A stretch of 64,000 nucleotides of DNA, taken from NCBI RefSeq assembly GCF_011075055.1, contig NC_058140.1, positions 13,948,668-14,012,667 of the forward strand, read 5' to 3'. The position numbers and the translations under genes were made by a program. The notes beneath the pieces were generated by a model. The model had not been told where the DNA came from and searched no databases. It saw nothing but the letters and a program-made list of their open reading frames with translations. Source of the DNA: Mangifera indica. Taxonomy: Eukaryota > Streptophyta > Magnoliopsida > Sapindales > Anacardiaceae. Positions 1-12,760 of this stretch are shown here, piece after piece; positions within the stretch are counted from its first letter, which is position 1, and each line of letters starts with the position of its first letter.

Positions 1-154
1 TTATATCAGGGCGAACACTAGTAGCATAGCCCATGTATGAGCAAAATCTCTAAATGCATTTGACAGAACAGAATCAAAATTTGCTAATCAAACAGTTGAA
101 ACTGATGTGATAATACTATTGATTGAAGGATGCTTAAGTGTTTGTGAAATGCAG

Positions 155-319
155 GCATTGACAATGCACGTGGTGAGCTATGCAGGAAGAGCTGATATGC
201 AAATCCTGGTTGCCAAAGACATCATCCCTGACCCAGAATTTCTTGCCAAGTGTTTCGAAGACGCGTTGCTTGAAATGAAAGAGGCAGCCACAGCAGCTGA
301 AGTCTCCAACAAGATTTAG
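155..319 (+). CDS. WSD1-like wax ester synthase/diacylglycerol acyltransferase, last exon only
   Basis: Only the last coding exon is inside the window. An acceptor (gaaatgcag) ends at 154 and the exon reads ALTMHVVSYAGRADMQILVA..., ending at TAG 317-319. The pattern TMHVVSYAG, then a basic hydrophobic strand, then DP.......CFEDALLEM is typical of the C-terminal DUF1298 part of plant WSD1-type O-acyltransferases. These make wax esters or triacylglycerol from acyl-CoA and fatty alcohol or diacylglycerol at the ER. The catalytic HHxxxDG motif would lie off the left edge, so activity cannot be judged. The downstream neighbour PAB is on the same strand, 1.9 kb away. Identification rests on about 54 residues. 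Confidence 0.72.
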   Translation, partial: ALTMHVVSYAGRADMQILVAKDIIPDPEFLAKCFEDALLEMKEAATAAEVSNKI

Positions 320-810
320 GGTAGGGGGAGATTGCAGTTCAATCATACAGAAAAGATTTGTTGAAGAATTTGTGTACGGGTATGTTATACAAGAGAGGTA
401 AACAGGAAAAAGACGATATACTCTTTGAGTCTTGAGGACTGACTGACTGATTTGTCAATACCATTACCTCCGCATAAGAATTATAAAGGTTTTATATTAT
501 TTGTTTTAGTGAATTATATAAGCATTTCTAACATGTTAAATCAATGTTTTTAACTTTCTAATATTTAAGTAATGTATTTTTTAAACAATAAAACTATATA
601 TATAATTTTATGTATAAATAACGATATATTATCATGTGATTAAATATTATTTTATCTTTAATTTTTAACTATATAATTATATGATGACACATTATTATTT
701 ATATATAAAATTATACATATAATACTACTCTTTTTTTAGATAAAATAGTGCGTTCAATTTTTATATATAATTTGATGTATTTCTTAAAAAAGCAATATTT
801 TTTATTTTTA

Positions 811-1210
811 GGTTGCGTTTAGTTTAGTGAGGGTAATGTTTTATTATTAAAAATAAAAAATTATCATAAAGATAAAGTACTGTATAAATAATTATTGTGT
901 TTGTAATAAAAAATTATTAAGATGTTATTTTACTTAAATATATTGAGATATAATTATTATAAAATATTATTCATATTACTTATTATATTAATTAAAAATA
1001 AAAATATTTTCGTTTTTAAAAATTAATAAATTAAAATATAACAAAATTATAATTAACTTGATAATATTTTAACACAAATTAATAATTAAATTATCTATCA
1101 TATCACTATTAATAATAAAAAATTAAAATTTTTTATTATTTATTCATCAAATAAAATAATATAAAATAAATTAACAAAATAATCATTTTATCCGTAAACC
1201 AAACCCCCCC
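811..1210. repeat. AT-rich MITE, GGNTGTTTRGTTT-TIR family, copy 1
   Basis: The left end reads ggttgcgtttagtttagtga. The reverse complement of the right end reads gggggggtttggtttacgga, so the element has about 20 bp imperfect terminal inverted repeats. The interior is almost pure A/T with recurrent ttttattattaaaaataaa. The same ends and interior recur at 12761, 42013, 43873 and 46617. No coding capacity; a non-autonomous DNA transposon is inferred. The target duplication was not resolved. Confidence 0.6.
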
Positions 1211-1330
1211 ATTCAGGTATTCTTTTAGAAAGAATAAAGTTTTCACCCAAGGTTTGCTGCGTTTACACCTCTCACTTACAAAGTTTGAAAAACACAATTT
1301 TCCATCCTCAGTCAGTGTGCTTAGTGGTTT
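1211..1330. repeat. Isolated terminus resembling the long-TIR elements
   Basis: Contains ttcacccaaggtttgctg and aaagtttgaaaaacac. These match the sub-terminal wording of the long-TIR elements (for example cccacccaaggtttg at about 14010). Its partner terminus was not located, so this is a fragment call. Confidence 0.35.
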
Positions 1331-1509
1331 CCATTAATGGATGAGATAACCTGGTTTTAAAGATGAAAATGCTTCGGTTGATTTTATAAAATTTATTGGA
1401 GCTGCATAACAAATTCTTCCTAAAACTTTATTAAATGTATTTTAATCTAAAGTTCATGTTAATTTTAGGTTAATAATTAAAAAATGAATTTAAAAATTTT
1501 GGAAAAGGC

Positions 1510-1792
1510 CATTGGTGGCATTTGTTGACTAGATTACACCCAAAATTATGTGATTTGGCTAAAAACTGGATCACCCCTAACAAAGTTTGATCTGTCGAAT
1601 CACACCTTGATTTTGTGTTATAGTCAATTCACACCATGTCAAGTGTAATCCCATCCAAATTACATATTTTCAAATATAATTTAATCAGATCACATTATAT
1701 TCTACATGTAATTCTAGCTAGATCACACTATCATGCGTGTGATCTGCCCAAGATTATATCTGGTTAGCAACCAAATATTACGCCAACCATTG
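1510..1792. repeat. Probable MITE of about 280 bp
   Basis: The left end (cattggtggcatttgttg) and the reverse complement of the right end (aatggttggcgtaatatt) share an imperfect inverted repeat. The interior repeats short words such as gatcacac and gtgatctg on both strands. No coding capacity. The exact ends are uncertain. Confidence 0.4.
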
Positions 1793-2229
1793 AAACATTT
1801 CTACTGTCAGACTACATTAATTATAAATTATATATTAAATAAATAATTATATAAAATTATTTTAAATATTAATTTTAATATTTATTTAAATTATTTATGG
1901 GCTTGATCATTAGTGAAATAGTTCGATTATTAGTTTAATTAAATTATTTCTTTTATCAAATTAATGTTTAATCTGATTTTAAAAACATTACTTTGTAAAT
2001 GTAATTATTTAAAATTCTAATATACAAGCAAATCTTTAAAATTAAGATATAAGTTGTTTTTTTTTTTTAACCTTTTATATTTTACAGCAAAAAACTGAAA
2101 TTGAAAAAAAAAAAAAATGAAAATTGGTAATTGAAGTTTGAAACGACGAATGGTCGTGGTTGGGTTCTTATCCAGTGTGAGGTTGAGAAATAGAAAAATT
2201 GAGGCGGGGAAGTTGCAGAGGGCAGCAAA

Positions 2230-5200
2230 ATGAAGCTGAGCTTGATGCGAGGGTTGCACAGAGCCCCGTGTGCCACCACACTTCCTCTTCTTAACATCCA
2301 ACCCCGACTCATTAGATGCTCCTTTTCTTCTGGTTATCATATATCTTCTTTAACTTATCTGATATTATTTTTTTCGTACTTAATTGCTCCCTTTCTATAT
2401 ATTCTTGGTATTGAAAGTTTAAGATTTTTTTTTTTTTTAATGCTGAGCTGTGTTATACTGGTGTATGGACAAGTCTCTGTTGTTTGTTCGTGTCAGTTAT
2501 AGGAATGCTGGACCCATTTGCATTTCAAATTAGTTGTAATTTTTTTTGGAAACTGTTAACCAGATTAGAAGAAGAAGAAATGGAACCCATTTTTCTATTT
2601 CTTGATATAAATTTTGTTCTCAATCAAAATGCAGGCCATGTATCATTCATCAAAGATATTGCTGCAACTAAGCCTCCTCAACATCTTGAAGAGTTGCTAA
2701 AAGTCCTTCACACTAGAGGTGAGGGGTGCTCAATTTCTTTAGTATTTCATGGGCCTTTACCATATGCGTTTCTGATATAGGATTAATATCCTATTAGTTT
2801 TTTTTGTGGAGGTTAAAGCTTCAGTATTGGTGGGATGGTGCTTACTATGCGCGAATTTTTCTGACTTTGATTTTGATGGGAATGAACATTCATGGTCGCT
2901 TCGCTAGTGCTTTTTATAAAACTAAAAATTCCAGAAACGGTTCCTTGATATATATGCCTAATCAGTTCAACCTCAATTTAAAATTTGATGATGATAAGCA
3001 TTTCATTATTATTTGATAAATTGACAAGGTAATGTTGTGATTTTTCTCCCTTAGATAAAACAAATATAGTTACTGCCAGTATGTGCAAGTCTTTCCAGCA
3101 ATCTTACTCCTGCAATTTGCCAGTCTAATCCTCATTCAATGCCCCATTTGGCCTTTAGATCTCTTGAGTCTGTTGGCAAGTGACTTTTGTAGAGGGTAAC
3201 TATTAATTACACTCTTTATATTGTGGAGCATCACCCATGGTTGGAAGCTGTTTATCCTTTTTTATCAGTTGAAAGCAATTTGTGAAGTTAAGACTATGAG
3301 CACTTCAGAAGCAATATATATATAATGGTCCAAACTTGCGTTTGTTTTGTATTGATTGATAATCAATTAATAAATATATATTTTATTTTGATAGCCAATT
3401 AAATAAGCAAATATATGTTCTGTTTTGAATGGATAATTATGTTTTTCTTTCTCATTCTTAAAAATGTTGATTAGTTGTAATATTTTTGTTTATGTTAGTG
3501 TATATTTTTGTTGCATAAGAATGTGAATTATATATGAAATTCTAAACAGTTTTATCTCCTAAGTTTCTAAAATAATACCGAATCCATTGTTTCGCTCTCC
3601 AAATTTTGGGGACTCTGGTAAAATGGTTTAATCATTCAAATGAATGTTCTGATAAGTTCCACATTTCTATTTGGTTGCTGCTAATCTAACTTTATATTTG
3701 CAGTAGAGATTTTTTTATCTGAATGGTAAACCTGTTTGGAGTTAAGAGAATATGGAGCCCTTCACCTTTTTCCCTATAGTTTGTATTTTTGAATTATTAT
3801 TTGTTTCTTTTTTCTTGGTTACAGGTGAAAACATTGTTTCTCCTGGACATAGGCATGGGCTCATACCCCTGGTCATTCCTCTTTCAGAAAATCAGTCAGG
3901 TTTCTGAACATTTGATTGTAGTTAATGAATTTTGACCTGTGAAACCAATTTAATTGGGGAGTTTATAATGAAGCTGTTAGTATATCTGTTATTTCCTGAT
4001 ATTAGGTGCTGTAACTGCATTGCTGCGATGGCCGACAGCTCCACCTGAGTAAGATATTTGAATTCATATCATTGCATTCTGTATGATTTTGATTGCACCA
4101 GACATTGGCAAAGCTTTTATCTCTTAATTTATCTTCATAAAACTATTTCTATTCAAACAGAATGGAGATGCCAGTTGTTGAAGTTCGCAAGCATGGAGTG
4201 TGGCTTTTAGCCAAGAATGTAATACATTACTGAAAGCCTGCCATTATGTGTATAACTACTTCAGTATGCTTGACATTGTATTATATGATATCTTGGAAAT
4301 TTCACTTCATTTCTTTACTCTTCTCCTTTCCCCCTAAATTTGTGATATAGAGTTGATTAAGGAACCCATTGCTCAAGCCCTCTTTCAGAATATTGATCTT
4401 ATTTTCGCAACCCAGGTAGAACAGTATATTCATCGAATCTTGGTTGAAGAAGATGTTCACCTCTCACAAGAAAGCAATGGTGAATTATTTCAAGCTGCTT
4501 CTGAGGCTGGTAAGAAACTTTACAGAAGAGGTGATTTTGCTGAATCTCAGATTAAAAGCCTTGATAGTTACCTCTTGAAAAAGGTACATATCCTGTTGTG
4601 AGTTGAGATTTAATAGGGAATCTTCTCGATGCACGGTGACATTTTATTGTATGTCCTGCAGGTTGGCCTGTTTCCAGATGTCTTAGAGCGTAAAGTGATG
4701 CGACATTTTGAGCAAGGGGATCATGTAATGAGATTTTCTAAATTCTTAGTGTAACATTTTTGTGCTGCTGAGGTTGTTAGTGTAATAGATTTTTTTGTTA
4801 TGTTGCATTTGTGAATGGAAGGTTTCAGCTATGGTGACAGGAGAATTCTATACAAAAAAAGACCTCTTTCCTGGATTTGGACGGCCGTTCGTATTTAATG
4901 CTGAGATTCTGGTGAAGTTAGTAGAATTTTCCCTTAAATAATCTCATCTGGCAGTTATAGACTGAGCCCCGTTGCCCTTCTCCATATCTAAGAGAAATTT
5001 TGAATATATCAATAGAGTAGGGCGTGTCTCAGAAGCTAAAGATTCTGCAAGGGTGGCTTTGAAATCTCCATGGTGGACTCTAGGCTGTTCATATCAGGCA
5101 CGGAGCATGCATTTGATTTTTACCCTCTTTTCCTTCGAATTCCATCCTCTTGTTTCCTCTTTCCATGTACTGACATTTACTTAACCTGAGCAGGAAGTTG

Positions 5201-5556
5201 CCTTCATTGCACAATGGGAGGATGAGCAAATTGAATACATAAAGGAAAAGGTGACAGAAGGGGGTAGACAAGAAGATCTGAAAAAGGGAAAAGCACCTGT
5301 CCAGGTAGACAATGGTGGAGTTTTTTCATCTAATTTGCCTTTCAAACTTAATTGAAGAGAAGCTCTTGTATGACGCCTTGACTTTATAATATGTTCATCT
5401 GATTTTTCCATGCAGATTTCATTGGATGAGGCTGCTTTTCATCTGGATTTAGCTTCTATTGAAGGAACATGGGCTGACTCTCTAGAGCGAATTGCAGAAT
5501 GCTATAAGGAGGCTGGACTCAGTGAAATTGCAAGATTTATTTTGTATAGAGATTGA
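2230..5556 (+). CDS. PAB: PAB-type chloroplast ATP synthase assembly protein (IN CHLOROPLAST ATPASE BIOGENESIS)
   Basis: Eleven exons join in frame to about 340 aa: 2230-2332, 2635-2718, 3825-3899, 4006-4048, 4161-4218, 4416-4583, 4662-4724, 4822-4916, 5016-5097, 5194-5304, 5416-5556. Residues 1-35 are basic and Ser-rich without acidic residues, as expected for a chloroplast transit peptide. The mature part contains KPPQHLEELLKVL, then LLRWPTAPPEMEMPVVEV, then a helical region with QAASEAGKKLYRRGDFA and a conserved C-terminus (SLERIAECYKEAGLSEIARF). In Arabidopsis the protein acts in the stroma in assembly of the CF1 gamma subunit. Intron 9 starts with GC rather than GT (5098-5099); every GT alternative tried breaks the frame. 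Identity rests on recall of the family and on the SUD1-PABP-CBSX-UGT73 gene order that follows. No enzymatic motif is visible. Confidence 0.72.
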
Positions 5557-6381
5557 TTATCAAGAGCAGAAAACAATGGTCGGGAAATGAACTCCATGTC
5601 CCTGTTTCTGGGACTTCGATTATCATTTTAGTCGGCTTTTCTGATGAAAACAAGCAATAGAGAAGCATTCATCTGTAAAGTTTTTCTTAGCCTTTTTATG
5701 TAACATTTTTGTTAGCTCTATGTTTAGCTAAATAAAGAATCTGGTATATAAGTCAATTTTGAGGTTACAATCAATTTAAGCTATTTTCCATATTTTCTAG
5801 AAATAAAGCGTTAGCTTGAGGCAGCAATGAACTGGTTAATTGACCTTGGTGACCAAATAATTGAAGCTGAGAAGAGAGAATCAAATGGAGTTCATTGCTT
5901 ACCTTGATCACATAAAGTTCATTCAAAGACTTGAAAGTTAAATTCCACAGTAAAAAGAGCAAACAAGTTGCAGGAAAAAGCACTTGGGATCGACATGGCA
6001 TAATTTCAATCAATTCTCCATCCAGAAAGCTTTATGGTCTAACCCCACAACAAATGATCACTCTCAAGCGCAAGCTTTCATTACAGAATCAACTAAGGCT
6101 CTCCAGAACATAAAACTAGATATATTTACATTAGCGACACTCGAGAGATTCTATAAAACAATCTCCCCTCTCTCTACTGTAGCTAGTCTCACAGTAAAAA
6201 AGATCCAAATAAGCCAAATTTTCAGCATTTCCAATCACCAAGGTGGAATATTAAACAGCAAATCTTCAACCGAAGCACTAAGACAGCTGGATTATTTTCT
6301 TCATCAAACATGAGCTAATGCTACCATGCCAGCAGCAGTTCTCCATCAACTTATACATGGACCATAGCTTCTTCAGGTTTT
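5557..6381. other. 3' regions of convergent PAB and FPP genes
   Basis: This 825 bp spacer separates the two stop codons. It should contain the PAB 3' UTR on the left and the FPP 3' UTR on the right. Short open frames on both strands show no family resemblance. No repeat was recognised. Confidence 0.6.
5731..5736 (+). terminator. AATAAA polyadenylation signal of PAB
   Basis: A canonical AATAAA lies 175 bases after the PAB stop codon in a T-rich 3' region. It is a plausible near-upstream element for 3' end formation. Confidence 0.5.
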
Positions 6382-9300
6382 TTAGACCATGGCTAATGAT
6401 TTCGATTTTTTGCCGCTTCCATGCTTCCTTCGCAACAGTAGTTTCATCAGTAAACCGACTCCTCGTTTTTTGCTTGGTACAATAGCTCGAGAGCCTGCAG
6501 CAGTACTAATGGCTTTATTCTTTGAATTGTGATATGCTTCTGGTGCATGGACCAGTGCATTAGGATCATGCAAAGAATTGCAATCCTTTGAGAGAAGAAG
6601 TGATGGTTTTGGTGCATCTTCAATACTTAGAGTTCCTTTCTTATGGAGAGACTTGAAAACTTCTGCCTTCGCACAATCCTCTGCTATCATTTGATCACGT
6701 AAGGAGAAGCGTTTGGTCAACTTCTTGTTAATAGCTGCGGTGGTTGCAGGATTGGTACTAGAAAAAACCTTGTCAAAAAGAACTGCTTCCTGTGGTGAAG
6801 CCAGTGCCTTTAACTGTTTTCCCAGGTTTAAAATGGTCTCTTGGCACTCTGCCAACTTCACAGAAGCCGCTGTAATCTCCCAACCCTGCATATTTAAACA
6901 GAAACATTCAAGTCGAAGAAATGTTTTATCAATTATTTTCTTTTCTCTATTACATTTATAGTTTTACATCTTAAAGCAGTTGTGTTTAATGCAAAATATA
7001 TGATTTCCCTATGATACAATGATATAATTATAAAATGATTTAGCCACGGCTTGGTGGTCACTATATGATGCAAGTCAATGAGTCACAAATTATGAAATGG
7101 AAATGATCAGATTCTATGATACCAGTTAGTATAATTCCTCAGACAAATGTAACTTGCTTCAGTTAAGCTATTCTCAAGGTTTCTATGTAGGGGAGCCTAT
7201 TTTTGTGAACAGCACATAAAGTTAATTAATAACACATTAACAACTGTTAATAACTTACATTTTGGGACTGCTTTCCCTCCTGATTTGTGCCACAGTTTGG
7301 TGTTTCCTTCTTTGCAACACTGTGAGTTACATGACAAAAAATTAGAGCTCTTTTGCAATCAAGGAAAATTTTTGTATACTACAAAAAGGAAACCAAGATC
7401 ATAATGTTACCTCTCTAACTGGAGTTGAAGCTCAAGACATGTTGCTTCTAATTCTTCACAACAATTGTTTTTGTACTCCAGTTCAACTTCCAAAGATGAA
7501 AACTTCTGGAAGGCCTCATTCAACTTAGCTTTGGCAACTGTAAGCTGGGTATCAAGATCTTCATTAAGTGAGTTCTGATTTTCCATCTGATCCTCAATCA
7601 TCTCTTTTGATTCTTTCAAAGTTTTCACTTCTTCTTTTAGTGCTCCAATGTTGTCCTCAGACTCACGAAGTTGTGTCATCAAGGCCTCGCTTTTATCAGT
7701 AACGGACTTCAGCCTAGTTTCTATATTCCTGAGCTCATCTTTTAGTCTCTTGTTTTCCTCTTGAATGTTTCCCTGAATACATTCTGTCTGGAATGAAACA
7801 TTTTGCTCGTGCAAAGGACTAGCTGATACCAAGCATGAAGATTGCTCTTCAGATTTATGGACTCTGTTTGATGTGGAAAGCAAACCATCCACTGCAGCTT
7901 CAACTTCATTTTCACGTTCTGGTTCACTCCAACCAAAATGGTTCTTTATCTTACTCCTTGTGGTGGGAGAATCTTTAGGGGCAACAGAATTGTTTATAAT
8001 CCAGTCTAAAGCAAATGAAAACTCCCCAACAACTTTTTCAAGATCAGATTTTCCATTCAATAGATCATTACAAGTATGAACCAACTTTTGCAAAAGAGCA
8101 TTTAGTTCAGAACTCTGCCATTGAAAGACATGGACAGTGTAGGGCACTGACGTCCCTAATGTGAACGAACTTCTATCCCTCTCTGAAAAACTATCTGAAG
8201 CATTAAAATCAACAAAAGACAACCTAGAGATTTCTTCAATAAGTTCAATGATTTTACGGATTGACTTGATCAGATTAGATTCAAGGTGTTGGCTGCTTCT
8301 TTCTTTGATTAATGTGTCAATTCCAGAATCTGCATCCAAGGAATGTGAGGTTGGAGCTACGTTTGGAGATTTAGAAGCTACATCACTGCTTATCTCAAGA
8401 GCTTTTAATCCTCCAGGATTCCTTGAGATAGCAACTGAATCAGCTTCAGAGACAGTTGGGTGCTTTATGAAACCCAAAGCAATTCTGATATCCTCTAGAA
8501 GTTCATCTAGACTTTGTTTTGAAATGTGCTTTTGCTTCAACATTGCATTCAAAACGACCTGGAGCCAGTCGAAAGAATTTTCAGTTGCTACATCTATTGA
8601 GTGGATCTCTGGTTTTGTCATGGTAGGGCTGAAATGACTTTGTACCACTGGAACTAATTCCTTACCAGTTAAATCAGGCTGACAGCCACCAACAGGGGCT
8701 GTTTCTGTAGAAACTATAGCTAATTTCTCCATCTCTACAAAGTCATCCATTAAGCTCATGTCTGAAGCATCAATAGGTTTGTGTTCCAGTTGATGCTTGA
8801 GTTTTCCAGCTTTGAAATGTTCCAATTCCAAAATTAGAGCATTAGCCCATGATCCAGAAGAGCTAATCCCATCATCACTGGCATTGTCAACCGGCATTAT
8901 GGAAAGTTCACTAGATACAGGACCACAAATTGCCAGCTCCATAGGTTTCTGACCTTTACATAGCTCTTTCAGCTGCGTCTCAACATGAGATAATCTGGAA
9001 GCTGTACGGGAATACATCATCCTTGAAGCCTGAAGTTCAGTGCTCTTCATATTCACAGTTTCTTTCAGAATTTTGTTTTCTTCTTCAATATCATGTAATC
9101 GCTCACTCAGAAGGGAATTCTTACTGAAATTTTCAGGAGAGCACTCCATTATAGCTTCTCTGACAATCAAATCTCTTGAAGGATTCAAATTTCTTCTTTT
9201 CATCTCCATCTGATCCCTTCCCATTGTTTTGAATTCACCCCTCATCTTTTCCAGAGCAGCAGGGCCTGGAAGCTTTTTCCGTACCAAAAGTCGTAGTCTC

Positions 9301-10340
9301 TGACATTCCGCTTCAAGTTTTGTGATTTTCTTCACATTCTCCAAATGTTGCTTATGTTCTGCATCAACAGATCGCCGCATATACTCCATCTCATCATTCC
9401 GAATCTCAAGCTCTTTCTCAAGAATGCGAAACTCATACTTTAGAAAAGCATTTTCTTTTTCTGTGGCATCTAATCTAGCCATTAGTGTATTAAATTCTGC
9501 TTCTGCCTCACACTTGCTTTTTTGAAGATCTTCAATCTGTTTCTCTTTGACTAGGAGAGCCTTACTTAAATGACTATTCTCAGCAGCTAACTTGGCAAGG
9601 CTTTTATTAGCCTCTGCTAAGTTCTGTTCCAATTCTTTCTGAATCTTCTCAAATTCATCTGATGTCTTCATGACAGCATCATGTATCCTTTTCTCCGGTT
9701 CTAGTTGAACAGAGTTCAACTGCTGCTTACATTTCATCAATGCTGCATTTGAACAAGCTAATTTCTCATCTGCAGCAAGTCCATGCTTCCAAGCTTCATC
9801 GAGTTCTTTTTTCCTGAGAGCTGTTTCTGCTTCTGACTTTTCCCGGCCTAATGAAATATGTATTCATTGAATCAAAACAGAAAAAGCGAACATTCAAAGA
9901 AGAGAAAGCTATGGTATAAGGAAAAAGGTTGGCAAGAAAAGGAAACTTGTGTTGCACCTGCAAAGGCTTCCTGGGCAACTTTTGCATGTTTTCTTACAAG
10001 GTCATCTTGAGGATGACAATCAAGGAGGACTGAAGCCAACTTCTCATTAAGATTCTTTACTGATCTCTCTGGTCCTACTGCTTTTTTTGTTGGAAGTTTT
10101 TGCACCTAATACAGTGCAAAACAGAAGTATATCAGCTAATTATAATTGTAAGATTATATATGATAGCTCAACTGGATAGGTAATGACAGAAACAGAAAAT
10201 TATTATAAGAAGTATGCCAAATGAAGCAGAGGAGATTGTGTTACCTCTTCATCAATTCTTTTCACAGAAATGTCAGCTTTGTCAGCAACAATTGTCTTCT
10301 CTGAAGATTTTTTCCTCCACAGCCATGCATTGTTGTCCAT
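6382..10340 (-). CDS. FPP7: Filament-like plant protein (FPP family, FPP7-like), long coiled-coil protein
   Basis: Five exons on the minus strand join in frame to about 1081 aa: 10340-10245, 10105-9958, 9847-7411, 7319-7259, 6885-6382. The start gives MDNNAWLWRKKSSEK, the W.W.KKS.EK opening usual for FPP proteins. The large exon is a long heptad-type coiled coil (for example LEKELEIRNDEMEYMRRSVDAE). A less charged middle contains FQWQSSELNALLQKLVHTC and FALDWIINN. A second coiled coil is followed by the conserved WEITAASVKLAECQETILNL and GKQLKALASP, then a basic tail. The 61 bp exon 4 restores phase between exons 3 and 5 and codes a Lys/Gln-rich linker. FPP proteins interact with WPP-domain nuclear envelope proteins or act at the cortex, depending on member; no catalytic domain is expected. 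Which FPP subgroup this is remains uncertain. Confidence 0.8.
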
Positions 10341-11628
10341 GATTTAGTTTCTGTGATTACAGAAATAAAAATGGAATATTATTATTTTAATGTTTTACTT
10401 AACCAAATGAGTCATGTGGTTGATAAAACATTTATAAACAATAACCATTAATCCGAGATTCCCATGGGAAATGAGAATATCAGTTTAATGTTGGAAAATA
10501 ACGCAAATGCAGACAACTGGGCACCGATAATTCATATCCTACAAGTTATTTAATTAATGATTTTGTAAATATACAGACTTTATGTGCCTTCTGATGCAGA
10601 CCGCAATTAGAATAACTGTTTTCAAACACAATCGATGACATGAAATCCACAGATATCATTATTGCAGGTAACTGAAATTTCATCAAGCACAGATGTGAAA
10701 GAAAAGAGGAGCAACCTGGGTTCTGATTATGATTTTACAATAAGAAGAAGAAGAAGAAACACGATTAATAAAAGCATTTGACGAAGATGATTATCTTATA
10801 CACTACAACAGTACAACACACGTTTGACCAAAATCAGTTCACTTTAGTACAGAAGCAAGAAAACATTAACCTCTTGGAGGAGCAAGCCCCGTGATTTGAT
10901 AAATAAAATAAAATAGTCTACCACTAAAACTGCCCCTGATTTGCAGTTTAGTATAACTTACAACGAAGTTCGGTCCATTTGTATGAAAAATTACAGCATT
11001 TGGTAAAATCATCAAACTCGGAGCATACATGATATATGTAGAAACGGAAGCATGATGATTTAGACTTCAAATCAAGAAGTTAATTATGGCCTTCTTCTGT
11101 TAGTTCAGATACAAGGCACTCTAGTTGGAGAAAACAATTAAAAAAATTTGTTAAAAAAGATCATCAATGTATTTGTAACAGAAGATAAAACAAGCAAACA
11201 CAAGAATGATCCAAGAGAAAGAAAGCATAGCAGAAAACATTAAAACAAGTATTGACCTGCACAACAGCATGAAGGTGTCTAACAAGTTAATGGTTGATAA
11301 TCCGCCACTTCTTAGTGAGAACGAGAGAGTGAGTTTGTTGAAACAGAGGAATGAAAGTTGCAACTGAAACCACACAAAAAGGAGAATGAAGGACTATCAT
11401 GCAATTGAATTGCGATGGCAACGCAATGCAATACAAGGACAAGTTTGCATTGGATGCTACTATTCCACCGACAGCTAATTAATTGCTGCTAATTATTACT
11501 TCTATCTCCTCCCCTCCCAAAAACAGAAACAATTTGACTCACTACCCTAAAAAAAAACAAAGTAGCCATGAGAATTGTTGAAAATGTTTAACAGTCTCTT
11601 TTCTTTTAAGGTATATTTGCCTCAGCCA

Positions 11629-11630
<2 letters not shown>

Positions 11631-11674
<44 letters not shown>
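11631..11674. repeat. (AT)22 microsatellite
   Basis: An uninterrupted run of AT dinucleotides, 44 bases long. Such runs are usually length-polymorphic. Confidence 0.95.
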
Positions 11675-11676
<2 letters not shown>

Positions 11677-12202
11677 TTATCCTTTGTCAATTTTATGGTT
11701 TAACGTCCAATTGCCTGATCCTATCATTCATTTTTTCATGATCTACAAATCCCTTGTATTTGTTTTGTAGGTCTGAGTTCGAAATCAGTCATTATTGGAC
11801 AACAAAAAACAATTTTTTTTCATAAGAATTTATTTTTTGAGATTTTAATCATGGAGGATAAATATTATTTTAAAGAAATTAATATTTTATAAATGGTAAA
11901 AAATGTAAAAATTTTAATTTTTAAATAAATTTAAAATAAACTATAACTGTATGAAAAACAAATAATAAAAATATGTATAATTTTATATTTAAATAAAATA
12001 TATAATTATATAATTAAATATTATTTTATTTTTAATTTTTATATATTTAATTTAATAACATTACTAAAAATATATATATTTGAGTCAGTAGGTAGAACGT
12101 TGAAGTGGTAAAGACAGGAAGCGGTGACAAAAGAAAAAGGGGAGTGAGATGGTTGAGGGTGAAAGTCTTTATGTGACGTAGAGACAGACGCGCTGTCACT
12201 TG

Positions 12203-12227
12203 CTTTTCTTTTCTTTTCTTTTCTTTT
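12203..12227. repeat. (CTTTT)5 pentanucleotide repeat
   Basis: Five tandem CTTTT units follow a less AT-rich stretch (12080-12200). Confidence 0.85.
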
Positions 12228-12481
12228 ATTTCAATCATACCAACCGTCTTCCACTTCTACTCCTCACCAAACAGCCACGCGCTTCACTAGATTCCTCTTT
12301 GCTTCACAGTTCGTCCTTTTCACGCTCTTTAAATCCGCTATACTATTTAATTCTCAATTAATCATTATGTCTCCATTAATAATTGCACTAATTCCCATTA
12401 ATCACTTTTTCCAAAACGCCCACTAAATTACCAATTTTCATTTCTTACCCCATTACTAAAGAAAATTACATTTAAATACTG

Positions 12482-12482
<1 letters not shown>

Positions 12483-12538
<56 letters not shown>
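12483..12538. repeat. (TA)28 microsatellite
   Basis: An uninterrupted 56-base TA run, the longest simple repeat in the window. It lies less than 1 kb from the (AT)22 run. Confidence 0.95.
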
Positions 12539-12542
<4 letters not shown>

Positions 12543-12760
12543 ATTTAGGTAAATAAAAATTTATTATTATATGATTAAATATTATTTTATTTTTAATTTA
12601 AAATATCTAATTATATAATAATATATTATCAATATATTTAAACACATAATTTTATTATATAAAATCCATATAAAAACCTTCTTCGATTTATTATTTTACC
12701 CCAATTCACTCTATTATAAGATATGCGTATCACATAAGAATTGATCATAAATTATTTTTA

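Larger units (their letters stand above)
320..2229. other. AT-rich intergenic spacer between WSD1-like and PAB genes
   Basis: Very AT-rich. It holds a MITE (811-1210), a repeat terminus resembling the long-TIR elements elsewhere in the window (1211-1330) and a second MITE-like element (about 1510-1792). No convincing gene was seen. The last 200 bases should contain the PAB promoter; no clear TATA box was picked out. Confidence 0.6.
10341..12760. other. Intergenic region upstream of FPP
   Basis: The first kilobase probably holds the FPP promoter and 5' leader, perhaps with a leader intron, but no leader exon could be proved. Beyond 11.5 kb it becomes very AT-rich with two TA microsatellites and a TTTTC pentamer run. 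No further gene was recognised. Confidence 0.5.

Noticed and set aside
2017..2340. Minus-strand frame of 107 codons over the PAB promoter and exon 1
   Set aside because: Its C-terminal half is translated homopolymer tracts and the rest is antisense to PAB exon 1.
5984..6313. Plus-strand frame of 109 codons between PAB and FPP
   Set aside because: It lies opposite the FPP 3' UTR, has no recognisable domain and no promoter or splice signals.
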